Origin: Synergistaceae bacterium | GTDB taxonomy: Bacteria; Synergistota; Synergistia; Synergistales; Aminobacteriaceae | Length of the DNA stretch: 7,859 nt | Direction: 5' to 3' | NCBI GenBank assembly: GCA_017394925.1 | Contig: JAFPWQ010000086.1 | Coordinates: forward strand, 1 to 7,859 | In this document: in pieces, positions 1 through 6,499 of the stretch | Layout: each line of letters opens with the position of its first letter | Numbering within the stretch: position 1 is the stretch's first letter | Program-made: the position numbers and the translations under genes | Notes under the pieces: generated by a model | Databases searched by the model: none | The model's input: only the letters and a program-made list of their open reading frames with translations | Told to the model about the DNA's origin: nothing

Positions 1-130
1 CATTAAATCTGCCTTTACTGCAAATTATCAGCTCACATAAATTTTTCTCTTTGTGTTTATTGTTGCTGGATGATATTGCATTTAATACTGTTTTACTGCA
101 CATTATCAGTCTCAGCGTAAAAATTTTTCT
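1..130. repeat. Imperfect direct repeat, two copies (1-48 and 79-130)
   Basis: Two copies of about 50 bases lie in the same orientation with starts 78 bases apart. The best-conserved core is TTTACTGCAAATTATCA at 14-30 against TTTACTGCACATTATCA at 92-108, with one mismatch. Both copies begin with CATTWAAT and end in ATTTTTCT, and they differ by a few small indels. The second copy contains the last six sense/stop codons of the symporter gene (112-130) plus its 3' flank. Read on the minus strand, the first copy has GAA AAA TTT ATG TGA where the gene has GAA AAA TTT TTA CGC TGA. The sequence after each copy (49-78 and 131-160) is unrelated, so this is not a simple 78-base tandem unit. It may be the relic tail of a duplicated gene or a short dispersed repeat; the left end is cut by the window. 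Confidence 0.6.
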
Positions 131-1749
131 GTATCGAGTATCTTCTCGCGTGAGTTTACCGTTAATGTCAACGCTACTGCACTAAAGCTATTCACGGGAG
201 GATGCATGAAATTCTGAATCGCATCAATGCCCATGATAATCCCGAGTGCCTCAGCAGGAACTCCCAACTGAGTCATAGCAATCGAGATACACACAAGAGA
301 TGCACCCGTTATGCTCGGAGCACTTACTGTTATAATCGTAACGGAAATTATCAGAGGCAGAATACTTTCTGACGGGACATTAACGCCGTAAATCTTCGCT
401 AGGGTTAATGCACTCAGAGCCGTATACATTGCAGCAGCGTCAAGGCTTATCGTTGCGCCCAGAGGAATCGAAAATGAATGTATTCTCTTAGGCACTCCCA
501 TTTCACCGCATGAATTCATGTTGCTGGGCATAGATGCAGTTGTTGATGAGGCCATTGCAATTAACGCAGCAGGAAAATATTTTTTCAGTGCCTGAATCGG
601 ATTTAATCCCCCGAAAATAAAAAGCTGAAGACATGACACGCTCACAAGGCATAACATACCAACTGCATCCGAAGCTATGAACCCCGCAAATGAAAACATG
701 ATTTTTGGGTCAGTTATGAGAATTGCAGAAAGTATTGAACAGAATCCGGCTAAAGGCAGCAAAGGCACAATGATTTTCACGATGGCCATGAATAACTGAC
801 AGCATGAATCAAAAAATTCACGCAAGGGTCTCGCTGACTCTCCCATTGTCATAATTCCCGCTCCGCACAAAAACGCAAGGAATAATACCTGCATCATGTT
901 CATCTCAAGGAACGGACGCACAAAATTTGACGGGATTATATCCGTGATGACATCATAGTCCGAAAGAGCAGCAGCAGATACAGAAGCATCAGAGGCTACG
1001 AGGTGAATTCCTTCGCAGGGCTGTAACAGGAAAAATATTCCGGTGCCTATACACGCCGCTATGAACATTTTTATCAGGAATGCAGTTACTATTTTTGATC
1101 CTACGCGGCCAATCTCAGAAAAATTTTTGAATTGTGTGAAGCAGTTCATGATCGAGAAGAATATCAGAGGAGTTACGAGGGTTTTTACTGCGTTCAGGTA
1201 CATCGTTTTCACGCGCACAAGAACTATATCATTGACCGCAGAACATAATGACTCAGACGCAAAACTCTTCATTAATGTCCCGATGATTACTGCCGAGATT
1301 AGAGCCGTAACTGTCCGCCAGAATGCAGCCTTGTTTGAACGCATTGCAATAACCGTTATCGTATTGAAGCCCCTGCTGTGTGAATATCTCAGTCTGTCCT
1401 CAAATGAATGAAGCAGGATATTCTGTATTGCATAATTAGCTTCCGGCATTCCTTCTTCATCGAATGTCATATCAGGATTTATGCTCTCAAGAAAATCAAA
1501 TTTTTCGCCCGGCACTGTGAGCTTGATTGTTACTCTGCCTAAGAACTTTCTGACGCTCACATAAAAAGAATCGCCGTCTTTGAGTTTCCCATGTTCGATT
1601 AAATGCGTTAATGCTTCTTCGGCCATTAGATTCGCGTGTATTTCTTCTTTGGTCTTGAGGTGATATTTCTTCAGATGTTCACGGATAAAACTTAATGCTT
1701 CGCTTATTGATTCCTGATTCGAATCTGATTTTACGGTGAATTTCTGCAT
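112..1749 (-). CDS. DAACS (SLC1-like) symporter with N-terminal GHKL-ATPase-like domain
   Basis: The 545-residue protein has two parts. Residues about 1-135 are soluble and resemble the small GHKL/HATPase fold of RsbW/SpoIIAB anti-sigma kinases: EEALTHLIEHG at 44-54 matches the N-box region but has His49 where the Asn is expected, and RGFNTITVIAM at 126-136 looks like the closing strand. Residues about 143-535 are a membrane transporter of the dicarboxylate/amino acid:cation symporter family: a serine/threonine-rich HP1 (SSTTASMP, 401-408), then KRIHSFSIPLGATISLDAAA at 421-440, and the TM8 motif GIDAIQNFMHPPVN at 507-520. Normal family members are about 400-450 residues long, so the N-terminal part is an addition. 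Several canonical ion- and substrate-site residues are changed: family NMDGT reads SLDAA, and the TM8 Asp/Arg positions read Asn513, His516 and Ala524. The start is fixed by AAGGAGG at 1758-1764, eight bases upstream of ATG. It is the last gene of the four-gene chain. The family is secure; substrate and coupling ion are not. Confidence 0.88.
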   Translation of the reverse strand: MQKFTVKSDSNQESISEALSFIREHLKKYHLKTKEEIHANLMAEEALTHLIEHGKLKDGDSFYVSVRKFLGRVTIKLTVPGEKFDFLESINPDMTFDEEGMPEANYAIQNILLHSFEDRLRYSHSRGFNTITVIAMRSNKAAFWRTVTALISAVIIGTLMKSFASESLCSAVNDIVLVRVKTMYLNAVKTLVTPLIFFSIMNCFTQFKNFSEIGRVGSKIVTAFLIKMFIAACIGTGIFFLLQPCEGIHLVASDASVSAAALSDYDVITDIIPSNFVRPFLEMNMMQVLFLAFLCGAGIMTMGESARPLREFFDSCCQLFMAIVKIIVPLLPLAGFCSILSAILITDPKIMFSFAGFIASDAVGMLCLVSVSCLQLFIFGGLNPIQALKKYFPAALIAMASSTTASMPSNMNSCGEMGVPKRIHSFSIPLGATISLDAAAMYTALSALTLAKIYGVNVPSESILPLIISVTIITVSAPSITGASLVCISIAMTQLGVPAEALGIIMGIDAIQNFMHPPVNSFSAVALTLTVNSREKILDTEKFLR

Positions 1750-1767
1750 CTTAATATCCTCCTTACG

Positions 1768-2103
1768 TCAGCATAATTTATCGCCGTTGTTTATTCCTTC
1801 GGGCTTATCGGGAACTGCTAAAACGATTCCGTTCGGGCTGTTGGTTCCAAGCACTAAAACTTCACTCATGAAATCTGCAATCTGTCTTATCGGGAAATTC
1901 ACAACCGCTAAAATTTTTTTGCCGGTTAAATCTTCAGGCGTGTATAGATTCGTTATCTGCGCTGATGATTTTTTGATTCCAATTTCATCTCCAAAATCTA
2001 TTGTCAGCTTATACGCAGGCTTTCTTGCTTTCGGGAATGCTTCAACGCTTATTATCGTTCCGGCTCTGATGTCTAACTTCGCAAAGTCTTCATATACTGC
2101 CAT
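1768..2103 (-). CDS. csaA: CsaA-like tRNA-binding-domain protein
   Basis: The 111-residue protein is a single OB-fold EMAP/Arc1p-type tRNA-binding domain, the usual length of CsaA. Characteristic stretches are FAKLDIRAGTI near the start, FPKARKPAYKL, IKKSSAQITNLYTPEDL in the middle, and NFPIRQIADFMSEVLVLG towards the C-terminus. CsaA is a cytoplasmic homodimer described as a chaperone-like, export-related protein in Bacillus; it binds tRNA-like or peptide ligands, and its physiological role remains loosely defined. Two in-frame ATGs exist. The one at 2109 is only two bases after AAGGAGG (2112-2118), whereas the one at 2103 is eight bases after it, so I choose 2103. The Shine-Dalgarno overlaps the stop codon of the upstream metallopeptidase gene, which suggests coupled translation. 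The symporter starts 18 bases downstream. Confidence 0.92.
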   Translation of the reverse strand: MAVYEDFAKLDIRAGTIISVEAFPKARKPAYKLTIDFGDEIGIKKSSAQITNLYTPEDLTGKKILAVVNFPIRQIADFMSEVLVLGTNSPNGIVLAVPDKPEGINNGDKLC

Positions 2104-2111
2104 ATACATGA

Positions 2112-2118
2112 CCTCCTT
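2112..2118 (-). promoter_or_regulatory. Shine-Dalgarno of csaA, overlapping upstream stop codon
   Basis: AAGGAGG on the minus strand shares two bases with the TAA stop (2117-2119) of the metallopeptidase gene. It lies eight bases before the ATG at 2103 and two bases before the ATG at 2109, so it favours the inner start. The overlap with the stop means a ribosome ending the upstream gene lands on this site. Confidence 0.8.
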
Positions 2119-2977
2119 AACTTTTTTCTAATCTCAGTTCCTTACGTGGAGCGTCTATATCATTATCTCTGAGATTTTCTATTGCTTTTACGGCCTTAAG
2201 AACCATATCGATGCTTATGTCTGGTATCTCAGAGTTTTCATCAAGATAACTGCTCAGGTATTCCGCAGAAGGATTCATGATGCCATGACGTTCACACAAA
2301 AGCCAGCAAACAGACTCTGCTTCAAATTCTTCAATCTGACTTGGTAGACTATAACGTTTAGGCAAATATTTAACGTTCGGATTGTACAAGTGACCGCAGT
2401 ATACATGACCTAGTTCGTGATAAATCGTAGCAAGTCTTGTTACAGGGTCATGATTCTGATTAATCGTTATTGCAAACGGAAGCCTGAAACGTTTTCCATG
2501 ATAGGTTCCCTCGATATTGAGCGTCTGAACACGTCCTGCAAGCTCAGTACCGTAATTTTCCGGTCGCACTGCGAATCCATTCAGGTAAAGATTATTCCGT
2601 ATAAATATTTCGAGCTGTCTTTCAGAAATCTCTTTTTTGTCTGCATTTGCCTTAAATGGATTCAACAATTTTTGCGGAAAGTCTTTGCCTTCAGTATCGC
2701 TTAGTTCATAAACGAATCTGACTGGTCCAAACGGATGCATTATTACGAGAGGACGTGCGCCTGGTTTAGGCCTTCTGTTAAAACGAACACGCCAGTCTTC
2801 AGCAGTTGCTATATATCTGCTGCCCGGTTTCTGTATTTGAACCAGCATCAGATTAAATGGTGCAATATCTCTGAAACGTCCGATAAATTTCAACATTTCA
2901 CCATAATTCCTTGTTGCCTTATATGCTCTAACTTCTGCAAATAATTTATCCAGCTCAGATTTACTCTCATTACACAT
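2117..2977 (-). CDS. ArdC/IrrE-like zinc metallopeptidase (HExxH)
   Basis: The 286-residue protein is predicted to be cytoplasmic, with no signal peptide or membrane segment. Residues about 36-95 (FNLMLVQIQKPGSRYIATAEDW, then KPGARPLVIMHPFGPVRFVY) resemble the N-terminal region of ArdC-like and related ImmA/IrrE-family proteins, in which this region is linked to single-stranded DNA binding. The C-terminal half has a gluzincin-type site: HELGH at 187-191 supplies two His ligands and the catalytic Glu188, and EEFEAES at 216-222 probably supplies the third ligand (Glu221 is my best guess). No helix-turn-helix domain is fused, and no repressor gene, the usual target of ImmA/IrrE proteases, is adjacent. 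ATG at 2977 is used; its AAGGAG (2991-2996) is 13 bases away, longer than ideal, and lies inside the last codons of the MATE gene, so translation may be weak and coupled. The peptidase fold is well supported; the substrate is unknown. Confidence 0.8.
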   Translation of the reverse strand: MCNESKSELDKLFAEVRAYKATRNYGEMLKFIGRFRDIAPFNLMLVQIQKPGSRYIATAEDWRVRFNRRPKPGARPLVIMHPFGPVRFVYELSDTEGKDFPQKLLNPFKANADKKEISERQLEIFIRNNLYLNGFAVRPENYGTELAGRVQTLNIEGTYHGKRFRLPFAITINQNHDPVTRLATIYHELGHVYCGHLYNPNVKYLPKRYSLPSQIEEFEAESVCWLLCERHGIMNPSAEYLSSYLDENSEIPDISIDMVLKAVKAIENLRDNDIDAPRKELRLEKS

Positions 2978-2986
2978 GCTTTTTAA

Positions 2987-4306
2987 TCATCTCCTTCTTT
3001 GATGAATGAAATAATATATCGTCATGATAAACGCGCATAATATCCAGCCTGCCGGATAACCAAATCCAATGACATAAACGTTATCGGGAATCACTCTCTT
3101 AATGACGAACAAATATATCTGCCTGAAGAATACATGAGTGCATAACGTTATTATCATGGGCATTCTCGAATCACCATCGCCGCGAAGATAGCCGGATAAT
3201 ATCTGATTGAAGCATGTGATTACGGCTACAGGTGTACACATTCGGATAAAGAGTGTGCCGTATTCAATCACGCCTGACTCAGGACTGAATAACGATGACA
3301 ATGACGGAGCAAATACGCACAGCATTAACGCAATGAATGACGATATACCTAACATCATGAATAACGCTGTCCATGTTCCCGAAACAGCACGCTCATTCTT
3401 GCCTGCGCCCAAATTCTGACCCGTGAAGACTGTTACGGCCTGTCCCATGCTCTGAATGGGAAGCATCATATACTGGTCGAGCCTGATATACACTCCCCAG
3501 CCTGCAATACATGCCGTGCCGAAGACGTTAATATATCCCTGAACAAATACGTTTGAGAATGCCACGACCGCCATTTGAATCCCAAAAGGCAAGCCTATAC
3601 GCAAAATCTCACGCGCAAGTGTGAAATTGATTCGCAGAGACTTAAACGCTCCCGTTGATTTCGCAACCGCAAGCATGACAAGTATTGCAGAGAGCGCCTG
3701 TGCTGTTATCGTTGCAATTGCGGCTCCTGCTATGCCCCAGTGAAATATATTTACGAAAATCAAATCAAGAATGATATTCATGACACTGCATATTATGAGA
3801 AAGATTAACGGCCTTTGTGTATCTCCCATTGCACGCAGAATCGCGCCCCCGATGTTATAGAATAAAAGCCCTGATATTCCACCGAAATATATTTTGAGAT
3901 ATATATCTGCGTCTCTCAAAACATCAGGAGGAGTTGAAATGTGTTCGAGAAGCCAGCGTGAAGAGAATACTCCCGTGAATGTTAATATCACACATGCAAT
4001 TAACGTAAGCATTATCGTAGTGCTGACTGACTCGCGGAGTCTTTCTCTGTCTCCTGCTCCGAAGCTCCTGCTGATTACTACACCTGCTCCTGCTGCCGTG
4101 CCGTTGAAGAATCGCACCAACATTCCGCATATGTGAGTCGTTGCACTTATTGCGGCTAATGCTGACATTCCGACATACTGACCCACGATTATGCTGTCGG
4201 TCGTGTAGTAGAGCAATTGAAGAAGATTCTCAAGCAGAAGGGGAAGTGTGAACGTTAAGAGTACCGGCCAGATTTTTCCTGTTGTCATGTTAAATTCACG
4301 TCTCAA
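2987..4306 (-). CDS. MATE-family multidrug/cation efflux transporter
   Basis: The 439-residue inner-membrane protein has about twelve hydrophobic segments arranged as two MatE halves, the normal length for the family. It opens with the typical MTTGKIWPVLLTFTLPLLLE and LLYYTTDSIIVGQYVG, has RAMGDTQRPL near residue 158 in the first half, and GQNLGAGKNERA at 296-307 with LRGDGDSRMPM at 374-384 in the second half; the last two are repeated-half MATE signatures. Such proteins export cationic drugs or metabolites using a Na+ or H+ gradient; which one cannot be told here. The start is TTG at 4306: GAGGTG (4314-4319) is seven bases upstream of it, whereas the next in-frame ATG (residue 7) is 25 bases from the same site. 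It is the first gene of the four-gene chain, and its start lies only 18 bases past the T-tract of a terminator, leaving no room for its own promoter downstream of that terminator. It ends nine bases before the metallopeptidase. Confidence 0.92.
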   Translation of the reverse strand: MRREFNMTTGKIWPVLLTFTLPLLLENLLQLLYYTTDSIIVGQYVGMSALAAISATTHICGMLVRFFNGTAAGAGVVISRSFGAGDRERLRESVSTTIMLTLIACVILTFTGVFSSRWLLEHISTPPDVLRDADIYLKIYFGGISGLLFYNIGGAILRAMGDTQRPLIFLIICSVMNIILDLIFVNIFHWGIAGAAIATITAQALSAILVMLAVAKSTGAFKSLRINFTLAREILRIGLPFGIQMAVVAFSNVFVQGYINVFGTACIAGWGVYIRLDQYMMLPIQSMGQAVTVFTGQNLGAGKNERAVSGTWTALFMMLGISSFIALMLCVFAPSLSSLFSPESGVIEYGTLFIRMCTPVAVITCFNQILSGYLRGDGDSRMPMIITLCTHVFFRQIYLFVIKRVIPDNVYVIGFGYPAGWILCAFIMTIYYFIHQRRR

Positions 4307-4324
4307 ATTGAATCACCTCACAGG

Positions 4325-4361
4325 AATAATAAAACCCCTCCTGCATTTTTCACAGAAGGGG
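4325..4361 (-). terminator. Rho-independent terminator after the fumarate-reductase-like gene
   Basis: Read on the minus strand, CCCCTTCTG (4353-4361) pairs with CAGGAGGGG (4335-4343) across a nine-base loop, giving nine pairs including one G-U wobble. It is followed at once by TTTTATTATT (4325-4334). The hairpin begins 25 bases after the TAA of the reductase gene. On the plus strand the same hairpin has a C-A mismatch and no T-tract, so it works in the minus direction only. It lies directly upstream of the MATE start, so it could also act as a leaky barrier or attenuator for the downstream genes. Confidence 0.85.
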
Positions 4362-4386
4362 AATAATTTCATGATTCAAATCACGA

Positions 4387-6255
4387 TTAGAATTTTGCTG
4401 CTTCCTGTCCTGCAATGCGTCCGAATATCACGAAATCAGCTACTGCATTTCCGCCTAAGCGATTACCTCCGTGAATGCCGCCGGTAACTTCTCCAGCCGC
4501 GTATAATCCCGGAATGACTGAATTATCGCCTTTGAGTACGCGTGTATGCGAGTCAATCTTGAGTCCTCCCATTGTGTGATGAACTCCTGCCGTAACTTTT
4601 ATCGCATAGAACGGTGCCTTATCGAGAGGCTGTGCAAAACTCGTGCGTCCGAATTCTGAATCTTTGCGGTTGGCTACATACTCGTTCCAGGTCTTCATTG
4701 TCTCAGCAAATGCATCTGCCGGAATGTTAATCTCTTTCGCAAGTTCTTCGTATGTATTGCCCTGCTTGGTGTAGCCGCGTGAGATATAGCCCTTAATGAC
4801 ACTTGAAGCGTCTGACATCTTTGTGTCGATTATGAGCCATGAGAATGAACCGGGCTGTGCTATTTCCGCCGCACTCACTGCATCTCTTGTTGAAGTCTCA
4901 TCGGTGAATCTCTTCCCGTTAGCGTTCACGAGAATAGCTCCGTCTCCGCGTAAACCTTCAGTGATGAGTGCTGCCGTATCTGCCTGTACAGTAGGGTGAA
5001 TCTGAATCTCTTTCATGTCTACTGTAGCAGCTCCGAGTTCCTGCGCCATTATGATGCCTCTTCCGTCAATGCCCGGTGCATTCGTGGTCATGAATCCTTC
5101 AAGCTCAGGTTTCAATCTTGCGACCATCTTTAAGTTTGCACCGAAACCTCCCGTTGCGAGAATCACGGCTTTAGCATTAACCGTAACTTTTGCGCCTTTG
5201 CTCTCTGCTTCAATGCCTGAAATTTTTCCGTTATCGTCAGTCATTATTGATGTCGCTGTTGTCTCAAGTAAGAGCGTTATATTCTTTCTGTCTCTGCAAG
5301 CCTTTTCGAGTCTGGGAATCATATAGCCTCCGACAGATACAACTTTCTTCTCTTCGTTTAATGGTCTGTGAATTCGTTTCACCGATGCTCCCCCGAATGC
5401 GCCTACGGATGACAGATCAATATTAATCGTCTTGAGCCATGCGATTGCATCAGCCGCTCCAGTCGTAAGTGCCTTCACGAGTTCTGGATCATTCTTGCCA
5501 TGACCGCCTATAATCGTATCAAGCTGCATTAATTCAACCGAATCAAAATAGCCCTGCGGATTAGCTTTGTATTCTTCCCATTGTGATTTAACTTTGGCTG
5601 TGAGTTCTGCGATTACTTTATTGTCTGCAAATTTCTCTGCGGCCTTTAACGTTTTCTCAATGCCGGCCTCTTCTGTGAATTTATTAGCGTCCTGTTCACC
5701 CGTTTTTGTCGCATTCATTCCTCCTGTTGCACGCACAGAATTTCCGCCTGTCATGGCCTGCTTCTCAATCAAAATAACTTTCTTTCCTGCATCAGCGGCT
5801 GTTATCGCGGCAACCATTCCTGCACCGCCCGCACCGACTATCACGATGTCAGCGTCATATGTCTTGTCTTCGGCTTTGACTGCTGAAGCTCCTTTGAAGT
5901 CATTCGGATTAAGTCCTGCGGCTGTGAGTGCAAGTTCTGCGGCTTTGAGTATTCCCGTTGAGCTTACTGTTGCTCCGCTTACACCGTCAACGTTAATGCT
6001 GTTGGCCTTGACCATTTCACCGGGCATTTTCTCAATCGCAATTGAGCCTATTCCTTGAGTCTCTTTCGGGCCTGATGCATTTACACTTGCAATCTTCCCG
6101 TCTTTGACTGAAACCGTAACACTGATTGAATCTTTTCCGCCGTAACCGTCAGCAACACCCGTTCCAGTTTTGAGTCCGGCATTTTCCATTTGAGACGATA
6201 TAATGATTACTGCAATGCAAATCACGGACAGCAATATAAACACGCGTTTCTTCAT
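4387..6255 (-). CDS. Extracytoplasmic FMN/FAD fumarate reductase-like flavoprotein (flavocytochrome c family)
   Basis: Numbering is from the ATG at 6255 (622 residues). Residues 1-21 are a Lys/Arg-led hydrophobic signal or anchor with no lipobox. An FMN-binding domain follows (about 40-115); SGAT ending at Thr96 is the usual site for covalent FMN attachment by ApbE. The FAD domain starts near 133 with GAGGAG (141-146) and Glu164. The Shewanella FccA-like active site is intact: His420 (QIHPT), Thr432-Glu433, Arg436 (the proton-donor position), His559-His560 (HHTMGG) and Arg599 (GGNRLGG). It should reduce fumarate or a similar unsaturated acid outside the membrane, taking electrons through FMN; no haem CxxCH motifs are present. 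A longer in-frame TTG start at 6279 lacks a ribosome site, whereas AAAGAAGGG (6268-6276) precedes the ATG by 12 bases. Related family members reduce urocanate, acrylate derivatives or other acids, so the substrate is inferred. Confidence 0.9.
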   Translation of the reverse strand: MKKRVFILLSVICIAVIIISSQMENAGLKTGTGVADGYGGKDSISVTVSVKDGKIASVNASGPKETQGIGSIAIEKMPGEMVKANSINVDGVSGATVSSTGILKAAELALTAAGLNPNDFKGASAVKAEDKTYDADIVIVGAGGAGMVAAITAADAGKKVILIEKQAMTGGNSVRATGGMNATKTGEQDANKFTEEAGIEKTLKAAEKFADNKVIAELTAKVKSQWEEYKANPQGYFDSVELMQLDTIIGGHGKNDPELVKALTTGAADAIAWLKTINIDLSSVGAFGGASVKRIHRPLNEEKKVVSVGGYMIPRLEKACRDRKNITLLLETTATSIMTDDNGKISGIEAESKGAKVTVNAKAVILATGGFGANLKMVARLKPELEGFMTTNAPGIDGRGIIMAQELGAATVDMKEIQIHPTVQADTAALITEGLRGDGAILVNANGKRFTDETSTRDAVSAAEIAQPGSFSWLIIDTKMSDASSVIKGYISRGYTKQGNTYEELAKEINIPADAFAETMKTWNEYVANRKDSEFGRTSFAQPLDKAPFYAIKVTAGVHHTMGGLKIDSHTRVLKGDNSVIPGLYAAGEVTGGIHGGNRLGGNAVADFVIFGRIAGQEAAKF

Positions 6256-6301
6256 GATGACAATGAACCCTTCTTTCAAATTTTAAATGTGTGATGTGAG
6301 T

Positions 6302-6310
6302 ATATTAACA
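6302..6310 (-). promoter_or_regulatory. Candidate extended -10 promoter for the reductase gene
   Basis: On the minus strand TG-T-TAATAT is a good extended -10 element. The hexamer 17 bases upstream (AGATTC) is a poor -35. Transcription would begin near 6295 and give a leader of about 40 bases to the ATG at 6255, which also explains why the unsupported upstream TTG need not be used. This rests on consensus matching alone. Confidence 0.35.
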
Positions 6311-6383
6311 CGTTCTGCTGTTTTGAATCTATTTTTATGTCTGACTGTTTACGTTTATGTTTATTCTCTTTCAATACGCGATA

Positions 6384-6447
6384 ATGATTGCCATATACGA
6401 ATCACAATATGCACCTGCTAATGATGATTGCGAATCATAATCAGCTG
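6384..6447. promoter_or_regulatory. Operator-like palindrome and repeated half-sites in divergent intergenic region
   Basis: A perfect 15-base palindrome, ATGATT-GCG-AATCAT, occupies 6424-6438. The symmetry continues imperfectly out to 6415-6447, with 13 of 16 pairs matching. ATGATTGC also occurs at 6384-6391, exactly 40 bases upstream, where TGATT and AATCA form a wider inverted repeat (6385-6404, ten-base spacer). A further GAATCGCAT lies at 6452-6460, next to the clpB -35. The spacing of nearly four helical turns and the position between two divergent genes fit a dimeric regulator binding site. I cannot name the regulator. Confidence 0.5.
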
Positions 6448-6469
6448 TTTAGAATCGCATAATAACAAT

Positions 6470-6497
6470 TTGACATGAAAAATTTTTTTGCTATGAT
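6470..6497 (+). promoter_or_regulatory. Strong sigma-A/sigma-70 promoter of clpB
   Basis: TTGACA (6470-6475) matches the -35 consensus exactly. It is separated by 16 bases from TATGAT (6492-6497), which is preceded by TG-C, an extended -10. Transcription should start near 6504 and give a short leader of about 27 bases to the ATG at 6531. This looks like a housekeeping-type promoter, not an alternative heat-shock sigma promoter. Confidence 0.8.
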
Positions 6498-6499
6498 TT

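Noticed and set aside
1..111. Terminator after the symporter gene
   Set aside because: Only four-base stems such as ACTG/CAGT with no following T-tract were found, so the end of the transcript probably lies beyond the window.
1043..1411. Plus-strand open frame of 122 codons opposite the symporter
   Set aside because: It is antisense to a clear membrane-protein gene, with no plausible product or operon context.
1736..2131. Plus-strand open frame of 131 codons opposite csaA
   Set aside because: It covers csaA almost exactly in antisense, and CsaA is a strong family match.
4372..4383. TGATT-CA-AATCA resembling the divergent-region half-sites
   Set aside because: The spacer is two bases, not three, the flanks do not match, and it overlaps only AT-rich DNA just after the reductase stop, so chance is likely.
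5567..6058. Plus-strand open frame of 163 codons inside the reductase gene
   Set aside because: It is antisense to the conserved FMN and FAD domains; its composition is Ala/Ser/Pro-rich as expected for a shadow frame, and it has no recognisable domain.
6190..6255. Lipoprotein signal on the reductase
   Set aside because: The only nearby Cys follows Ser-Val-Ile, which does not fit the lipobox, so a plain signal peptide or membrane anchor is more likely.
6256..6279. Extended TTG start adding eight residues to the reductase
   Set aside because: No Shine-Dalgarno precedes the TTG; AAAGAAGGG inside this stretch points to the ATG at 6255, which also begins a normal signal-type sequence.
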